A DNA stretch of 56,723 nucleotides from positions 1-56,723 of the forward strand of contig CACJTN010000006.1 of assembly GCA_902596325.1 (NCBI GenBank). Reading direction: 5' to 3'. The stretch is from an uncultured Pelagibacteraceae bacterium (GTDB lineage: Bacteria; Pseudomonadota; Alphaproteobacteria; Pelagibacterales; Pelagibacteraceae). Below the pieces are notes generated by a model. The model was not told the DNA's origin, did no database searches, and worked only from the letters and a program-made list of their open reading frames with translations. Made by a program: the position numbers and the translations under genes. This document shows, in pieces, positions 17,111 to 24,481 of the stretch (positions are counted from its first letter, which is position 1; each line of letters begins with the position of its first letter).

Positions 17111-18118
17111 ATGAAAAAAAACGAACTAAAAAAAATAATATTTAAAATTTTAAAAAAACATAAATTGGTTCACAAACATTCAAATATATGTGCTGATGCA
17201 ATAATTAACGCAGAAATAGTCGGTGCACATTCTCATGGATTATCAAGATTAAAAATGTACTGTGATAGAATTAAAAAAAATTTAATCAATCCTAAACCTA
17301 AATTTAAAATAAAAAAATATTCTAATTCAATTTTGCATTTAGATGCTAATGACTCTATAGGTTTTGTGGCTGCTGACTTTGCCATAAAACAAGCAATTAA
17401 ACTTGCAAAAAGGACCGGCATAGGAATTGTTGGAGTTAAAAATAGCGGACACTACGGGCTTTCTGGATATTATATAGAGCAAGCTGTTAAGAAAAACCTT
17501 TTAGCCTTGTGTTTTACAAATGCTCCTCCAGCTATAGCGCCTTATGGAGCAAAAAAAAGTTTATTTGGAACAAATCCAATTTCTTTTGGAACCCCATCTG
17601 GATCCACAGCTCCATTTATATTTGACTCCTCAATGTCTAAAATCAATAGGGGTAAAATAAGAGTTGCAGCAAAAATGAATAAAAAAATTCCTTTTGATGT
17701 AGCATTAGATAAAAATGGAAATATTACAAGTGATCCAAAAAAAGCTTTGGAGGGTGTGCAATTACCTATTGCCGATTTTAGAGGTTCGGGTTTAGCCTGG
17801 ATGGTAGATATTTTAAGTGGAGTGTTGACAGGATCTGCCCACTCAGGAAAAGTAAAAGATCCTTTTGACGATTTTACTGGTCCTCAAAACGTTGGTCATT
17901 TTTTTTTGGTTTTAAAACATAATATATTTATAAATAACTACTTAAATAGAATTAAGGAAAATATTAAAAATGTTAAAAAACTCCCTAAAATAAAAGGTGT
18001 TCAAGAGATTTTTTATCCAGGACAAAGAAAATTTAAAAAATATAAAATAAATTTAAATAAAGATATACTAATTTCTAATAAGATTAAAAATGAATTATTT
18101 GAACTATTAAATGATTAA
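17111..18118 (+). CDS. LDH2-family malate/lactate/sulfolactate-type dehydrogenase
   Basis: A 335-residue NAD(P)-dependent 2-hydroxyacid dehydrogenase of the non-Rossmann LDH2 (MDH type 2) family. Motifs seen: GAHSHGLSRL with the active-site-type His, VKNSGHYGLSGYY, FGTNPISFG and SGLAWMVDILSGVL. The upstream TTG frame would overlap the sulfotransferase, so the ATG at 17111 is preferred. Family members reduce pyruvate-type acids or oxidise malate, lactate, sulfolactate (ComC/SlcC) or ureidoglycolate. A sulfolactate role is tempting given the sulfonate context but is inference only. Confidence 0.85.
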   Translation: MKKNELKKIIFKILKKHKLVHKHSNICADAIINAEIVGAHSHGLSRLKMYCDRIKKNLINPKPKFKIKKYSNSILHLDANDSIGFVAADFAIKQAIKLAKRTGIGIVGVKNSGHYGLSGYYIEQAVKKNLLALCFTNAPPAIAPYGAKKSLFGTNPISFGTPSGSTAPFIFDSSMSKINRGKIRVAAKMNKKIPFDVALDKNGNITSDPKKALEGVQLPIADFRGSGLAWMVDILSGVLTGSAHSGKVKDPFDDFTGPQNVGHFFLVLKHNIFINNYLNRIKENIKNVKKLPKIKGVQEIFYPGQRKFKKYKINLNKDILISNKIKNELFELLND

Positions 18119-19184
18119 ATTTCTGTTTTTTTTATTTAACTTTTTTATTTTAACAAATTATTCAACCGCTTATGAATTTTCTTTAAAAAAAATAGCAGAT
18201 TTCAACGCTCCATGGGGTTCAGCTTTTATAAACAAAGATGAATTGATTTTAACTGAAAAAAAAGGTGAAATAAAAGTTATAAATTTAATTTCTAAGAAAA
18301 TAACTAAAATAAAACATAATCTTGATATTTTGGTTTATGGACAAGGTGGTTTATTAGATATCATTTACAATGACAATCATGTTTGGGTTTCCTATAGTGA
18401 AAACAGAGGAAACTGGGAAACAAGTACATCAATAGCAAAAGGTAAATTTGATAAAAAACAAATTAATTTTGAAAATATTTTTCAAGCAGAGCCCCCTATA
18501 GACTCAGGCTACCATTTTGGATCAAGATTAGTAATAAAAAACGATCATTTATATGCATCTGTTGGAGAAAGGGGAATGGGGATGATTGCCCAGGATCCAA
18601 GTAAACACCCTGGAAGCATTATTAGAATAAATCTTGATGGTACAGTACCAAAAGACAATCCACATTTTGAAGATCAAAAAGATTGGTTGCCTGAAATTTA
18701 TCAAATTGGAATTAGAAATCCGCAAGGTATGGCGCTTTCAGATTTTGATAACAAAGTTTATATGAGTAACCATGGAGCAAAAGGTGGCGACTGGTTTGGG
18801 GAAGTTAAAAAATCTGAAAATTATGGATGGAAAATTTTAGGTTGGGGCGGGACAAATTATAGTGGCTCTGAGATTGGACCTAAATGGAAACCAGGATACA
18901 CAAAAGCAATTAAATATTGGGTACCATCTATAGCTACAAGCGCAATCGCTATTTATAATGGAGAGGAATTCTCTGCCTGGAATGGACATGCATTGATCAC
19001 ATCATTAAAAGATATGTCATTAAGAAAACTAGATTTTAAAGATAAAAAAGAAGACAAAGTTTTAGAAGAAATCATATTCCAAAATGAAATCGGGAGGATT
19101 AGAGATATTCAAATCCAACCTATAACAGGTAAAATATTTATTTTAACAACTAAAGCTCTTTGGAAAATGGAAAGAAGTTATTAA
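18111..19184 (+). CDS. Secreted glucose/sorbosone dehydrogenase-like beta-propeller protein
   Basis: A 357-residue protein with an N-terminal signal peptide (hydrophobic residues 2-17, cleavage near STA). Its body is of the PQQ-dependent sugar dehydrogenase (GSDH) family. PWGSAFINKDELILTEK, GQGGLLDI, LYASVGERG, GIRNPQGMA and NYGWKILGWGG are typical blade motifs. It is probably periplasmic and oxidises a sugar or aldose if it binds PQQ. The ATG overlaps the preceding stop by 8 bases, so it is the last gene of the tauA-led run. No pqq genes are in the window. Confidence 0.85.
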   Translation: MIKFLFFLFNFFILTNYSTAYEFSLKKIADFNAPWGSAFINKDELILTEKKGEIKVINLISKKITKIKHNLDILVYGQGGLLDIIYNDNHVWVSYSENRGNWETSTSIAKGKFDKKQINFENIFQAEPPIDSGYHFGSRLVIKNDHLYASVGERGMGMIAQDPSKHPGSIIRINLDGTVPKDNPHFEDQKDWLPEIYQIGIRNPQGMALSDFDNKVYMSNHGAKGGDWFGEVKKSENYGWKILGWGGTNYSGSEIGPKWKPGYTKAIKYWVPSIATSAIAIYNGEEFSAWNGHALITSLKDMSLRKLDFKDKKEDKVLEEIIFQNEIGRIRDIQIQPITGKIFILTTKALWKMERSY

Positions 19185-19375
19185 GCTGAAATTATAAAAC
19201 CTATAACGCAAATAAAACTAAAAAAAGTAAATATAGCTATTCTTCCAACCATCTTCTCTTTCTTTTGTTGCTCATAAATTTTACGTTTAAGAACATCTAT
19301 ATTTACCTTTTTTGGGGTCTTCTTTGATATATAGTTTTCAGCTATAGATGTTTTATTAAGGTTTTCTGTGCTCAT
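19181..19375 (-). CDS. Tail-anchored mini-protein (64 residues), paralogue of the gene at 6147-6350
   Basis: A charged Lys-rich N-terminal part carries KKVNIDVLKRKI and QQKKEKMV, then one C-terminal hydrophobic helix (about residues 43-63). The order and spacing match the protein at 6147-6350. It is probably a membrane-anchored small protein with its head in the cytosol. It is divergent from the winged-helix pair and overlaps the end of the convergent sugar-dehydrogenase-like gene by 4 bases. The 96-base region before it holds the direct repeats, so it might share regulation with the regulators. Confidence 0.7.
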   Translation of the reverse strand: MSTENLNKTSIAENYISKKTPKKVNIDVLKRKIYEQQKKEKMVGRIAIFTFFSFICVIGFIISA

Positions 19376-19417
19376 ACTTAATTAAATCACACTCAAATTT
19401 TTTAACCATGAGACAAA

Positions 19418-19465
19418 TGTTCAAATTGGGTTGATTTTATTTTGAATTGTGTTCAATTTGGGTTT
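19418..19465. repeat. Pair of near-identical 15-base direct repeats upstream of the winged-helix genes
   Basis: TGTTCAAATTGGGTT at 19418-19432 and TGTTCAATTTGGGTT at 19450-19464 differ at one base and start 32 bases apart, about three helical turns. They lie just before the first winged-helix start (19472) and between it and the divergent mini-protein. Same-face spacing is what a regulator operator would show, and autoregulation is a reasonable guess. This is inference from position only. Confidence 0.5.
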
Positions 19466-19471
19466 TATATA

Positions 19472-19951
19472 ATGGAAAAAATACCAAGTATAAGTTCTGA
19501 AATTAACAAATTAGAGGTAAACAAATTTATTTTTAATAATTTCAATTCAATAAGCCCATATTTTTACAAATTAATTTCAGAGTGGATGTCTGATGCGTAT
19601 AAAATTTTTAAAGATTTAGACAAATTTTTAATATTAATTTATTTAATAAATACTGACTTCGAGTTTTTTAGAAGAAATAATTTAAATATAACTTACGAAA
19701 GTTTTTATAAAGATAAAACATTAGAAATTAATAAAATTAATCTTGTACAAATTTCAAAAGATTTAAATATACCTAAAGAAAGCGTTAGAAGAAAAATTTC
19801 TGAACTTGAAAAAAAGGGTGTTATTAAAAAAAAAGGAAAAAAAATTTTTTTAGATAGATCAGCTTATGAGTCTCAAGAGCCTATTAATACTTTAAAAAAT
19901 GTATCTGTATTACTAAGTAAATTTTCAGAAATATCAAAAAAAAAAATTTAA
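19472..19951 (+). CDS. Winged helix-turn-helix regulator (first of a tandem pair)
   Basis: 159 residues. The C-terminal half has a clear winged helix: VQISKDLNIPKESVRRKISELEKKG, then VIKKKGKKIFLD as the wing. The N-terminal half, around SEWMSDAYKIFKDLDKFLILIYL, is hydrophobic and could be a ligand or dimer domain. I chose the ATG at 19472 over a frame opening at 19442 because the longer N terminus has no clear support. A second protein of the same layout follows after 11 bases. Target genes are unknown. Confidence 0.75.
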   Translation: MEKIPSISSEINKLEVNKFIFNNFNSISPYFYKLISEWMSDAYKIFKDLDKFLILIYLINTDFEFFRRNNLNITYESFYKDKTLEINKINLVQISKDLNIPKESVRRKISELEKKGVIKKKGKKIFLDRSAYESQEPINTLKNVSVLLSKFSEISKKKI

Positions 19952-19962
19952 CAATAAAATCA

Positions 19963-20433
19963 TTGGATAGAACTGAAGTATCGAAATTAATCAAAAACAA
20001 TTTTTCTTTTTGTTGGTATCAATTTTTTAAATTTATATTTTCATATTGTTACAGATGGCGAAAATACTTTGGAGATTTAGAAATTATGTTGATAGGTATC
20101 ACTATAGCCTTCAACTCAGTTACTACAGCATCTATAAAACTTAAGGGTATAGAATCTTATATTGACAAATGGAGGGAAGAAATTCTTCAAAATAACATTC
20201 GTGGTATCAATGCAATGTCTATATCTGAAATTACAGGGATACCACGACCAACAGTTATAAGAAAGATTAACTATTTAATTAAATTAAACATGGTTGAAAT
20301 GGACAAAAATAAACTTCTTAATATTAAGTTTAATAACAAATCTTATAAAGAGACTTCAGAATTACAAAATGAAACTATTAATGATTTGGGTATCTTCATT
20401 ACTAGAACTTTCAATCAGATCAATATTAATTAG
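19963..20433 (+). CDS. Winged helix-turn-helix regulator (second of a tandem pair)
   Basis: 156 residues with a TTG start; no in-frame ATG lies near. The layout matches its neighbour: a hydrophobic N-terminal helix region (KFIFSYCYRWRKYFGDLEIM), then MSISEITGIPRPTVIRKINYLIKLN. The latter is a wHTH recognition segment, followed by NMVEMDKNKLL. The pair looks like an old tandem duplication that has diverged and may act as a heterodimer. It converges with the BASS transporter and overlaps its end by 8 bases. Confidence 0.7.
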   Translation: MDRTEVSKLIKNNFSFCWYQFFKFIFSYCYRWRKYFGDLEIMLIGITIAFNSVTTASIKLKGIESYIDKWREEILQNNIRGINAMSISEITGIPRPTVIRKINYLIKLNMVEMDKNKLLNIKFNNKSYKETSELQNETINDLGIFITRTFNQININ

Positions 20434-21274
20434 AATTTCTTAACAAGTACATAAATATAAATGCAGTTATATACATTATTAATGCATATGCTGCAGTGGG
20501 TATTACATAAATAATGTCATTAAAAATTTGTGTTGCAACAAAAACTGCCAATGTACCATTTTGTAAACCACATTCAATTGCTATACATCTTCTTTGTTCT
20601 ATATTGGATGAAAAAACCTTAGCCAAATAATATGCAAATATCATCATGACTATATTAAGAGTTAATACAATAACGCCTGCTTGAGATAAATAAGACAAAA
20701 TATTATTTCTCTCCTCTATCCAAATAGCTGCAAATACAATTAAAAATAAAAATCCTGTCGTTCTTTCTATAAATTTTATATTGTTCGAAATAAAATTTTC
20801 ATTAAATTTTCTAATTATCATTCCAATAAATACCGGTAAAGTAACTACACCTGCCATTTTTAAAGCTATTCCAGTCATAGTGATTTCTTCAGATATATTT
20901 GAAACTCCAATAAGTTTTGCAGATGAAAAAACAATTAATGGAACAGATATTATGCTAATTAAACTACAAACAGCGGTTAATGAAATAGATAATGCTACAT
21001 CTCCTCTAGCAAATTTTGTCATTACATTTGAGGTTACTCCCCCGGGTGCTGCAGCAATAATCATTACTCCTAATGCTATAGCTGTTGGTACTTTAATTAC
21101 TAAAAGTAAAATATAAGCAATAATTGGTAAAAGAACTATTTGGGAAAAAATTCCTACAAAAAAAATTTTTGGGTTTTGTAAAACTCTTTTGAAATCGTTT
21201 ACGGTAAGACCTAAACCTAAGCCAAGCATTATTAATGCAAGTGCTAAAGGAGCTATTTTAGTAACTATGTCCAT
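20426..21274 (-). CDS. Bile acid:sodium symporter (BASS) family transporter
   Basis: A 282-residue integral membrane protein with about nine to ten hydrophobic helices. The motif AAAPGGVTSNVMTKFARGDVALS is the signature of BASS/SBF proteins, which move organic acids with sodium. The family covers bile acids, pyruvate, 2-keto acids and others, so no substrate is claimed. It is a single minus-strand gene beginning 50 bases from the Cys-rich mini-protein. Its start region therefore lies just downstream of that gene's end. Confidence 0.9.
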   Translation of the reverse strand: MDIVTKIAPLALALIMLGLGLGLTVNDFKRVLQNPKIFFVGIFSQIVLLPIIAYILLLVIKVPTAIALGVMIIAAAPGGVTSNVMTKFARGDVALSISLTAVCSLISIISVPLIVFSSAKLIGVSNISEEITMTGIALKMAGVVTLPVFIGMIIRKFNENFISNNIKFIERTTGFLFLIVFAAIWIEERNNILSYLSQAGVIVLTLNIVMMIFAYYLAKVFSSNIEQRRCIAIECGLQNGTLAVFVATQIFNDIIYVIPTAAYALIMYITAFIFMYLLRNSN

Positions 21275-21324
21275 ATAATACCTTAAAGGTCTAAGATATT
21301 TTAGGCAAGTTTACTGGGGGTAAA

Positions 21325-21507
21325 CTATTTGTGAGACGACGCGCAAATATCTTTAATAACTGGTGTATTAGCACAATCTCCACATTTCGTTACTTGAACT
21401 ATACAGCCATCATCTAGTTTTTTTACATCCACAACTCTATGACATTTTGAACAAGTCGACGAAATTGTTAATCCACATTTTCTGCAATTATAAGTTTCGA
21501 GTTCCAT
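21325..21507 (-). CDS. Cys-rich (zinc-ribbon-like) mini-protein of 60 residues
   Basis: Eight Cys in 60 residues: C8xxC11, C19xxC22, C35, C42xxC45 and C55. Pairs of CxxC suggest a zinc ribbon or a small metal/iron-sulfur protein. There is no signal peptide, so it is likely cytosolic. The region upstream of its start (21508-21647) holds two Fur-box-like palindromes, one only 47 bases from the ATG. Iron or another divalent metal may therefore regulate it. I know no named family for it. Confidence 0.75.
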   Translation of the reverse strand: MELETYNCRKCGLTISSTCSKCHRVVDVKKLDDGCIVQVTKCGDCANTPVIKDICASSHK

Positions 21508-21553
21508 ATTAAAATATTTAATCTGAAAAAATTTTATTTCAATTACTTTTGTT

Positions 21554-21572
21554 AAAAATGATAATCATTATC
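21554..21572. promoter_or_regulatory. Fur-box-like sequence (17/19 match to the classical 19-mer)
   Basis: Bases 21554-21572 match the E. coli Fur consensus GATAATGATAATCATTATC at 17 of 19 positions, including an almost perfect TGATAATCATTATCA palindrome. It lies 47 bases upstream of the Cys-rich protein's ATG on the minus strand, a normal operator position. SAR11-type genomes can use Fur, Irr or Mur relatives, so the exact regulator is not known. Confidence 0.75.
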
Positions 21573-21614
21573 AAAAAAAATTAAGTAAAAAAAAAATTAT
21601 TTTTTAATTTTTTT

Positions 21615-21633
21615 GAGAATGATTTTCATTACT
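21615..21633. promoter_or_regulatory. Second, weaker Fur-box-like sequence
   Basis: Bases 21615-21633 match the same 19-mer at 14 positions (core GAATGATTTTCATT). It lies 61 bases from the stronger box, with an A/T-rich inverted repeat (21573-21584 with 21604-21614) between the two. Two boxes in one 140-base spacer support real metal-dependent control of the gene on the minus strand. The site also sits 15 bases from the end of the PsiE-like gene. Confidence 0.55.
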
Positions 21634-21647
21634 ACGGATGAATAAAT

Positions 21648-22025
21648 TTATTTTTTTCTTTTTGATATTCCAAGTTTTTCGCTATGTCTTAGTCTTAAAA
21701 CAACTATTGCAGCAGCAATTAACAATATAGCACCTGCTTCATATAGTAATGCCGATGGATCCATTGATTTACCTTGAAGTATAATAAATCGACTGAGTGC
21801 AGTAATTGCAATTAATAAAGGCAACGAAATAGATATAGATTGTTGTTCCCAAAATACCCGGACCATAGCCATCACCTCTAAATACAGAAACATTAAGAGT
21901 AGATCTGCTAATGTAACACTTTGGTTCAAAAACATAGTTCTTATTTCGATACCAACAGCAATTACTGTGCTGACAAGAATTACTCCTAGTAGAATTAATT
22001 GCAAAGTTTTAGTAATGTTATCCAT
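21648..22025 (-). CDS. PsiE-like membrane protein
   Basis: 125 residues with four hydrophobic helices. The segments VIAVGIEIRTMF, LADLLLMFLYLEVMAMVRVFW and ITALSRFIILQGK are characteristic of the phosphate-starvation-inducible PsiE family. PsiE has no established biochemical role. It is minus-strand, next to phosphatase and DUF4149 genes. The 41-base spacer upstream holds no obvious Pho box. Confidence in the family is good and in function low. Confidence 0.82.
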   Translation of the reverse strand: MDNITKTLQLILLGVILVSTVIAVGIEIRTMFLNQSVTLADLLLMFLYLEVMAMVRVFWEQQSISISLPLLIAITALSRFIILQGKSMDPSALLYEAGAILLIAAAIVVLRLRHSEKLGISKRKK

Positions 22026-22066
22026 ATAAAGTTAGAGTTATCATTTTTAAATTATAATTCAATTTA

Positions 22067-22609
22067 TTAATTTATTTCTAAATTACCTAATATAGTAAGT
22101 TTTTTGTCGGTTAAAATCATCTCTCCTGAAGAAGTTCCCTTATTAAGTAATTCAGAAATTACTACAAAATGCGTAACAATTATTAAATTAGAATCACCTT
22201 CCCAATTATTAAGAAAATTTTTTAATTCCTTAATCTGCTTTGACTTATTTTTAGCAAACCTTGCTTCGTAAAAAGAATTTAATGCACTAAATGTTTGAAA
22301 ATTTCCAAATGCTATATTAGCTGTATCTTTGCATCTACACCATTCGCTTGATAAAACTTTATCAATTTTAATATTTTTATTTTTAAAAAAAATTCCAATT
22401 CTTTTAGATTGCGATCTACCCTCTTCATTTAAATTTCTTTGTGTTGAGCAATCATTAATATTAAAATTCTTTGGGTCGGCAGTTCCTGGTGCAAGAGCAT
22501 GTCTCATAAAAATAATTTTTTTTCCTTCTTTTAAATAATTGACAAATTTTTCATTTGAAAATGAAGTATTTGGAATAAGAATTATAAATAATATTAATAA
22601 TTTTCTCAT
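22067..22609 (-). CDS. Secreted histidine-phosphatase (SixA/phosphoglycerate-mutase-like) protein
   Basis: 180 residues with an N-terminal signal peptide (about 1-18, ending NTSFS). The phosphatase core starts IIFMRHALAPG, in which the RH pair is the catalytic Arg-His. A second conserved His is in VTHFVVIS, and LNEEGRSQSKRIG and SSEWCRCKDTA are family motifs. It is probably periplasmic. Substrate unknown. Its ATG overlaps the stop of the DUF4149 gene by 1 base, so the two are coupled. Confidence 0.85.
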   Translation of the reverse strand: MRKLLILFIILIPNTSFSNEKFVNYLKEGKKIIFMRHALAPGTADPKNFNINDCSTQRNLNEEGRSQSKRIGIFFKNKNIKIDKVLSSEWCRCKDTANIAFGNFQTFSALNSFYEARFAKNKSKQIKELKNFLNNWEGDSNLIIVTHFVVISELLNKGTSSGEMILTDKKLTILGNLEIN

Positions 22610-22995
22610 TAAATTAAGAGATATATTAATCCTATCATTTGAATGAAATTAATTAAGACTGATGTTCCGTGCGCATATTTAAATTTTTTTTCTTCATTGT
22701 TGTCTTTAAATTTATTTATTATTGGCATTAATATAAATTGCGCAAAAACAAAAGATATAGCCAAAGATAAAGTTATATAAAAACTTAATCCTAATGAAGA
22801 AATAATTATGAATAAAATAACTGCAATAGATAAAAAAATTAGATTTACAAAATAATAATATGGAAAAATTTTTCTGACAAATTTTCCGGCATTTTCAGCA
22901 TCTAGTATTTTAAATATCATCGGTGCTAACACAAATGAAAAAAAAATCATCATTCCTAAACTTATTGCTAAAATAATTTGAATTAAATTTTCCAT
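22609..22995 (-). CDS. DUF4149/TMEM205-like membrane protein
   Basis: 128 residues and four hydrophobic helices. The N terminus is the segment LGMMIFFSFVLAPMIFKIL. Later come AGKFVRKIFPYYY and QFILMPIINKFKD. This layout is typical of the DUF4149 family found beside diverse genes in alphaproteobacteria. The biochemical role is unknown. It is coupled to the downstream phosphatase by an overlapping start and begins 2 bases after the DUF4396 gene, so three to four genes form one unit. Confidence 0.75.
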   Translation of the reverse strand: MENLIQIILAISLGMMIFFSFVLAPMIFKILDAENAGKFVRKIFPYYYFVNLIFLSIAVILFIIISSLGLSFYITLSLAISFVFAQFILMPIINKFKDNNEEKKFKYAHGTSVLINFIQMIGLIYLLI

Positions 22996-22997
22996 TT

Positions 22998-23441
22998 CTA
23001 GTGGCAGCTAATATTATATTTCTTTAGTTTATAATAGTTGTATGGCAATGGTGTAATAAAACCAACTAAAAGCATAATTGGTATAACATGCCAATTTAAA
23101 ACTGCTCCGCCTGTGATCAAATAATCTGTTAAGTTCATTGCTACTTCCATACTAATCATAGATATAAAGCTCATCCCGAATGCTGTCTTAATTGCATTTT
23201 TAAAACTGAAGTTCTGTTTAATTAATATTATAGTCTCCAGAGCAATACTTGTTATTAATCCATTAATAATGGCTAGTATCATTATACCCAATACTGGAAA
23301 GGGAATTTCAGATAATTGAAAAAACAAAATTGTTCCAAAATCTCCAATAGAACAACCTAACAAACACCAAGCAGTATTTTTAGAACTTTTTCTCCATGTG
23401 TGTCTACAATTCCAATTTATTTTAATTGTTTCTGAACTCAT
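22998..23441 (-). CDS. DUF4396-like membrane protein
   Basis: 147 residues. A soluble start containing HTWRKSSKNTAWCLLGCSIGD leads into four hydrophobic helices with GFITPLPYNYYKLKKY at the end. NTAxCLxGCSIGDFGT is the feature that recalls DUF4396 proteins, in which His and Cys residues might bind metal. Function unknown. It is the first gene of the minus-strand unit, divergent from phosphate acetyltransferase across a 108-base spacer. Confidence 0.75.
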   Translation of the reverse strand: MSSETIKINWNCRHTWRKSSKNTAWCLLGCSIGDFGTILFFQLSEIPFPVLGIMILAIINGLITSIALETIILIKQNFSFKNAIKTAFGMSFISMISMEVAMNLTDYLITGGAVLNWHVIPIMLLVGFITPLPYNYYKLKKYNISCH

Positions 23442-23549
23442 ATTTTCTATCTAAATAATTATTTTTATGTTCCAATGCATCAAAGTGACCAATTTTAACT
23501 GTTATTTCTATTTTATGCCATATTAACTTAATATATAAAGACCAATTAA

Positions 23550-24461
23550 ATGCTATCAGATAAAGAAATTGTATGTCCAAATAATCTTTTGGATGTTGCT
23601 CATCAAAAAAAAGGAATCTCGGCTGGTATTGTTAATGCTGGTAAATCTATAACTATGATGTCTGTTATGGATGCGGTAAATGAAAATTTAATCACTCCAA
23701 CATTTATTGGAAATAAAGAAGAAATTGAAAAATGTGCTTTGGAGTTAAATTTTGACATATCTGAATTTGAAATCTTAGATGAAAAAAATGAAAATAAGAC
23801 AGCAGTAATAGCAGCAGAATTGGCTTCTAAAGAAAAAATTAAAATCATTGTAAAAGGCCATATTCATACTGATGTATTAATGAAAGAAGTAATCAAAAAA
23901 AAATATAATTTAATTGGTAAAACAAGATTAAGTCATATTTGGCATATGACTCTAGATAAGGAAGATAAACCTCTGATAATTACAGATGGAGCATTAAATG
24001 TAAGCCCAAATGTAAAAACAAAAATGCATATCCTAAAAAATGTAATTAATTTTTGTAATAGAATTGGAAATGAAAGACCTAAAGTATCGATTTTATCTGC
24101 CACAGAGGAAGTTCTTGATAGTGTTCAAAGTTCATTGGATGCAAAAGAGATCACTGAACTTGCGAAAAAAGAAAATTTAAAAGCCGATGTTTTTGGACCT
24201 TTGGCATTTGACAACAGTATTTCAAAAAAATCTGCAGAAATTAAAGGTATAAAAAATGTTGTTGCAGGAGATGCGGATGTTTTACTAGTGCCGAATGTAG
24301 AGGCAGGTAATGCATTAGTAAAAATTATGGTCTATTTTATGGGCGCATGTGCAGCTGGTGTGGTTGTTGGTGGTAAAGTTCCTATAGTTATTACATCAAG
24401 ATCAGATGTAGCAACTGCAAGATTAGCATCCATTGCAGCAGCTGTTGTTGCTTTAGATTAA
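23550..24461 (+). CDS. pta: Phosphate acetyl/butyryltransferase
   Basis: 303 residues, a short single-domain phosphotransacetylase. The end of the protein, VPNVEAGN-LVKIMVYFMGACAAGVVVGG followed by VPIVITSRSD, is diagnostic. The enzyme interconverts acetyl-CoA and acetyl phosphate. No acetate kinase or xsc lies next to it; instead an HpsN-like dehydrogenase follows after 20 bases. Acetyl phosphate from sulfoacetaldehyde acetyltransferase is one possible substrate source. The short length is like the Pta enzymes of sulfonate or branched-chain clusters rather than long E. coli Pta. Confidence 0.88.
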   Translation: MLSDKEIVCPNNLLDVAHQKKGISAGIVNAGKSITMMSVMDAVNENLITPTFIGNKEEIEKCALELNFDISEFEILDEKNENKTAVIAAELASKEKIKIIVKGHIHTDVLMKEVIKKKYNLIGKTRLSHIWHMTLDKEDKPLIITDGALNVSPNVKTKMHILKNVINFCNRIGNERPKVSILSATEEVLDSVQSSLDAKEITELAKKENLKADVFGPLAFDNSISKKSAEIKGIKNVVAGDADVLLVPNVEAGNALVKIMVYFMGACAAGVVVGGKVPIVITSRSDVATARLASIAAAVVALD

Positions 24462-24481
24462 TTAATGAAATAGAATTTTGT

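Noticed and set aside
21573-21614. A/T inverted repeat between the two Fur-box-like sites as an intrinsic terminator
   Set aside because: The stem is only A-T pairs with a long spacer, so weak; it is noted as context for the boxes rather than as a terminator.
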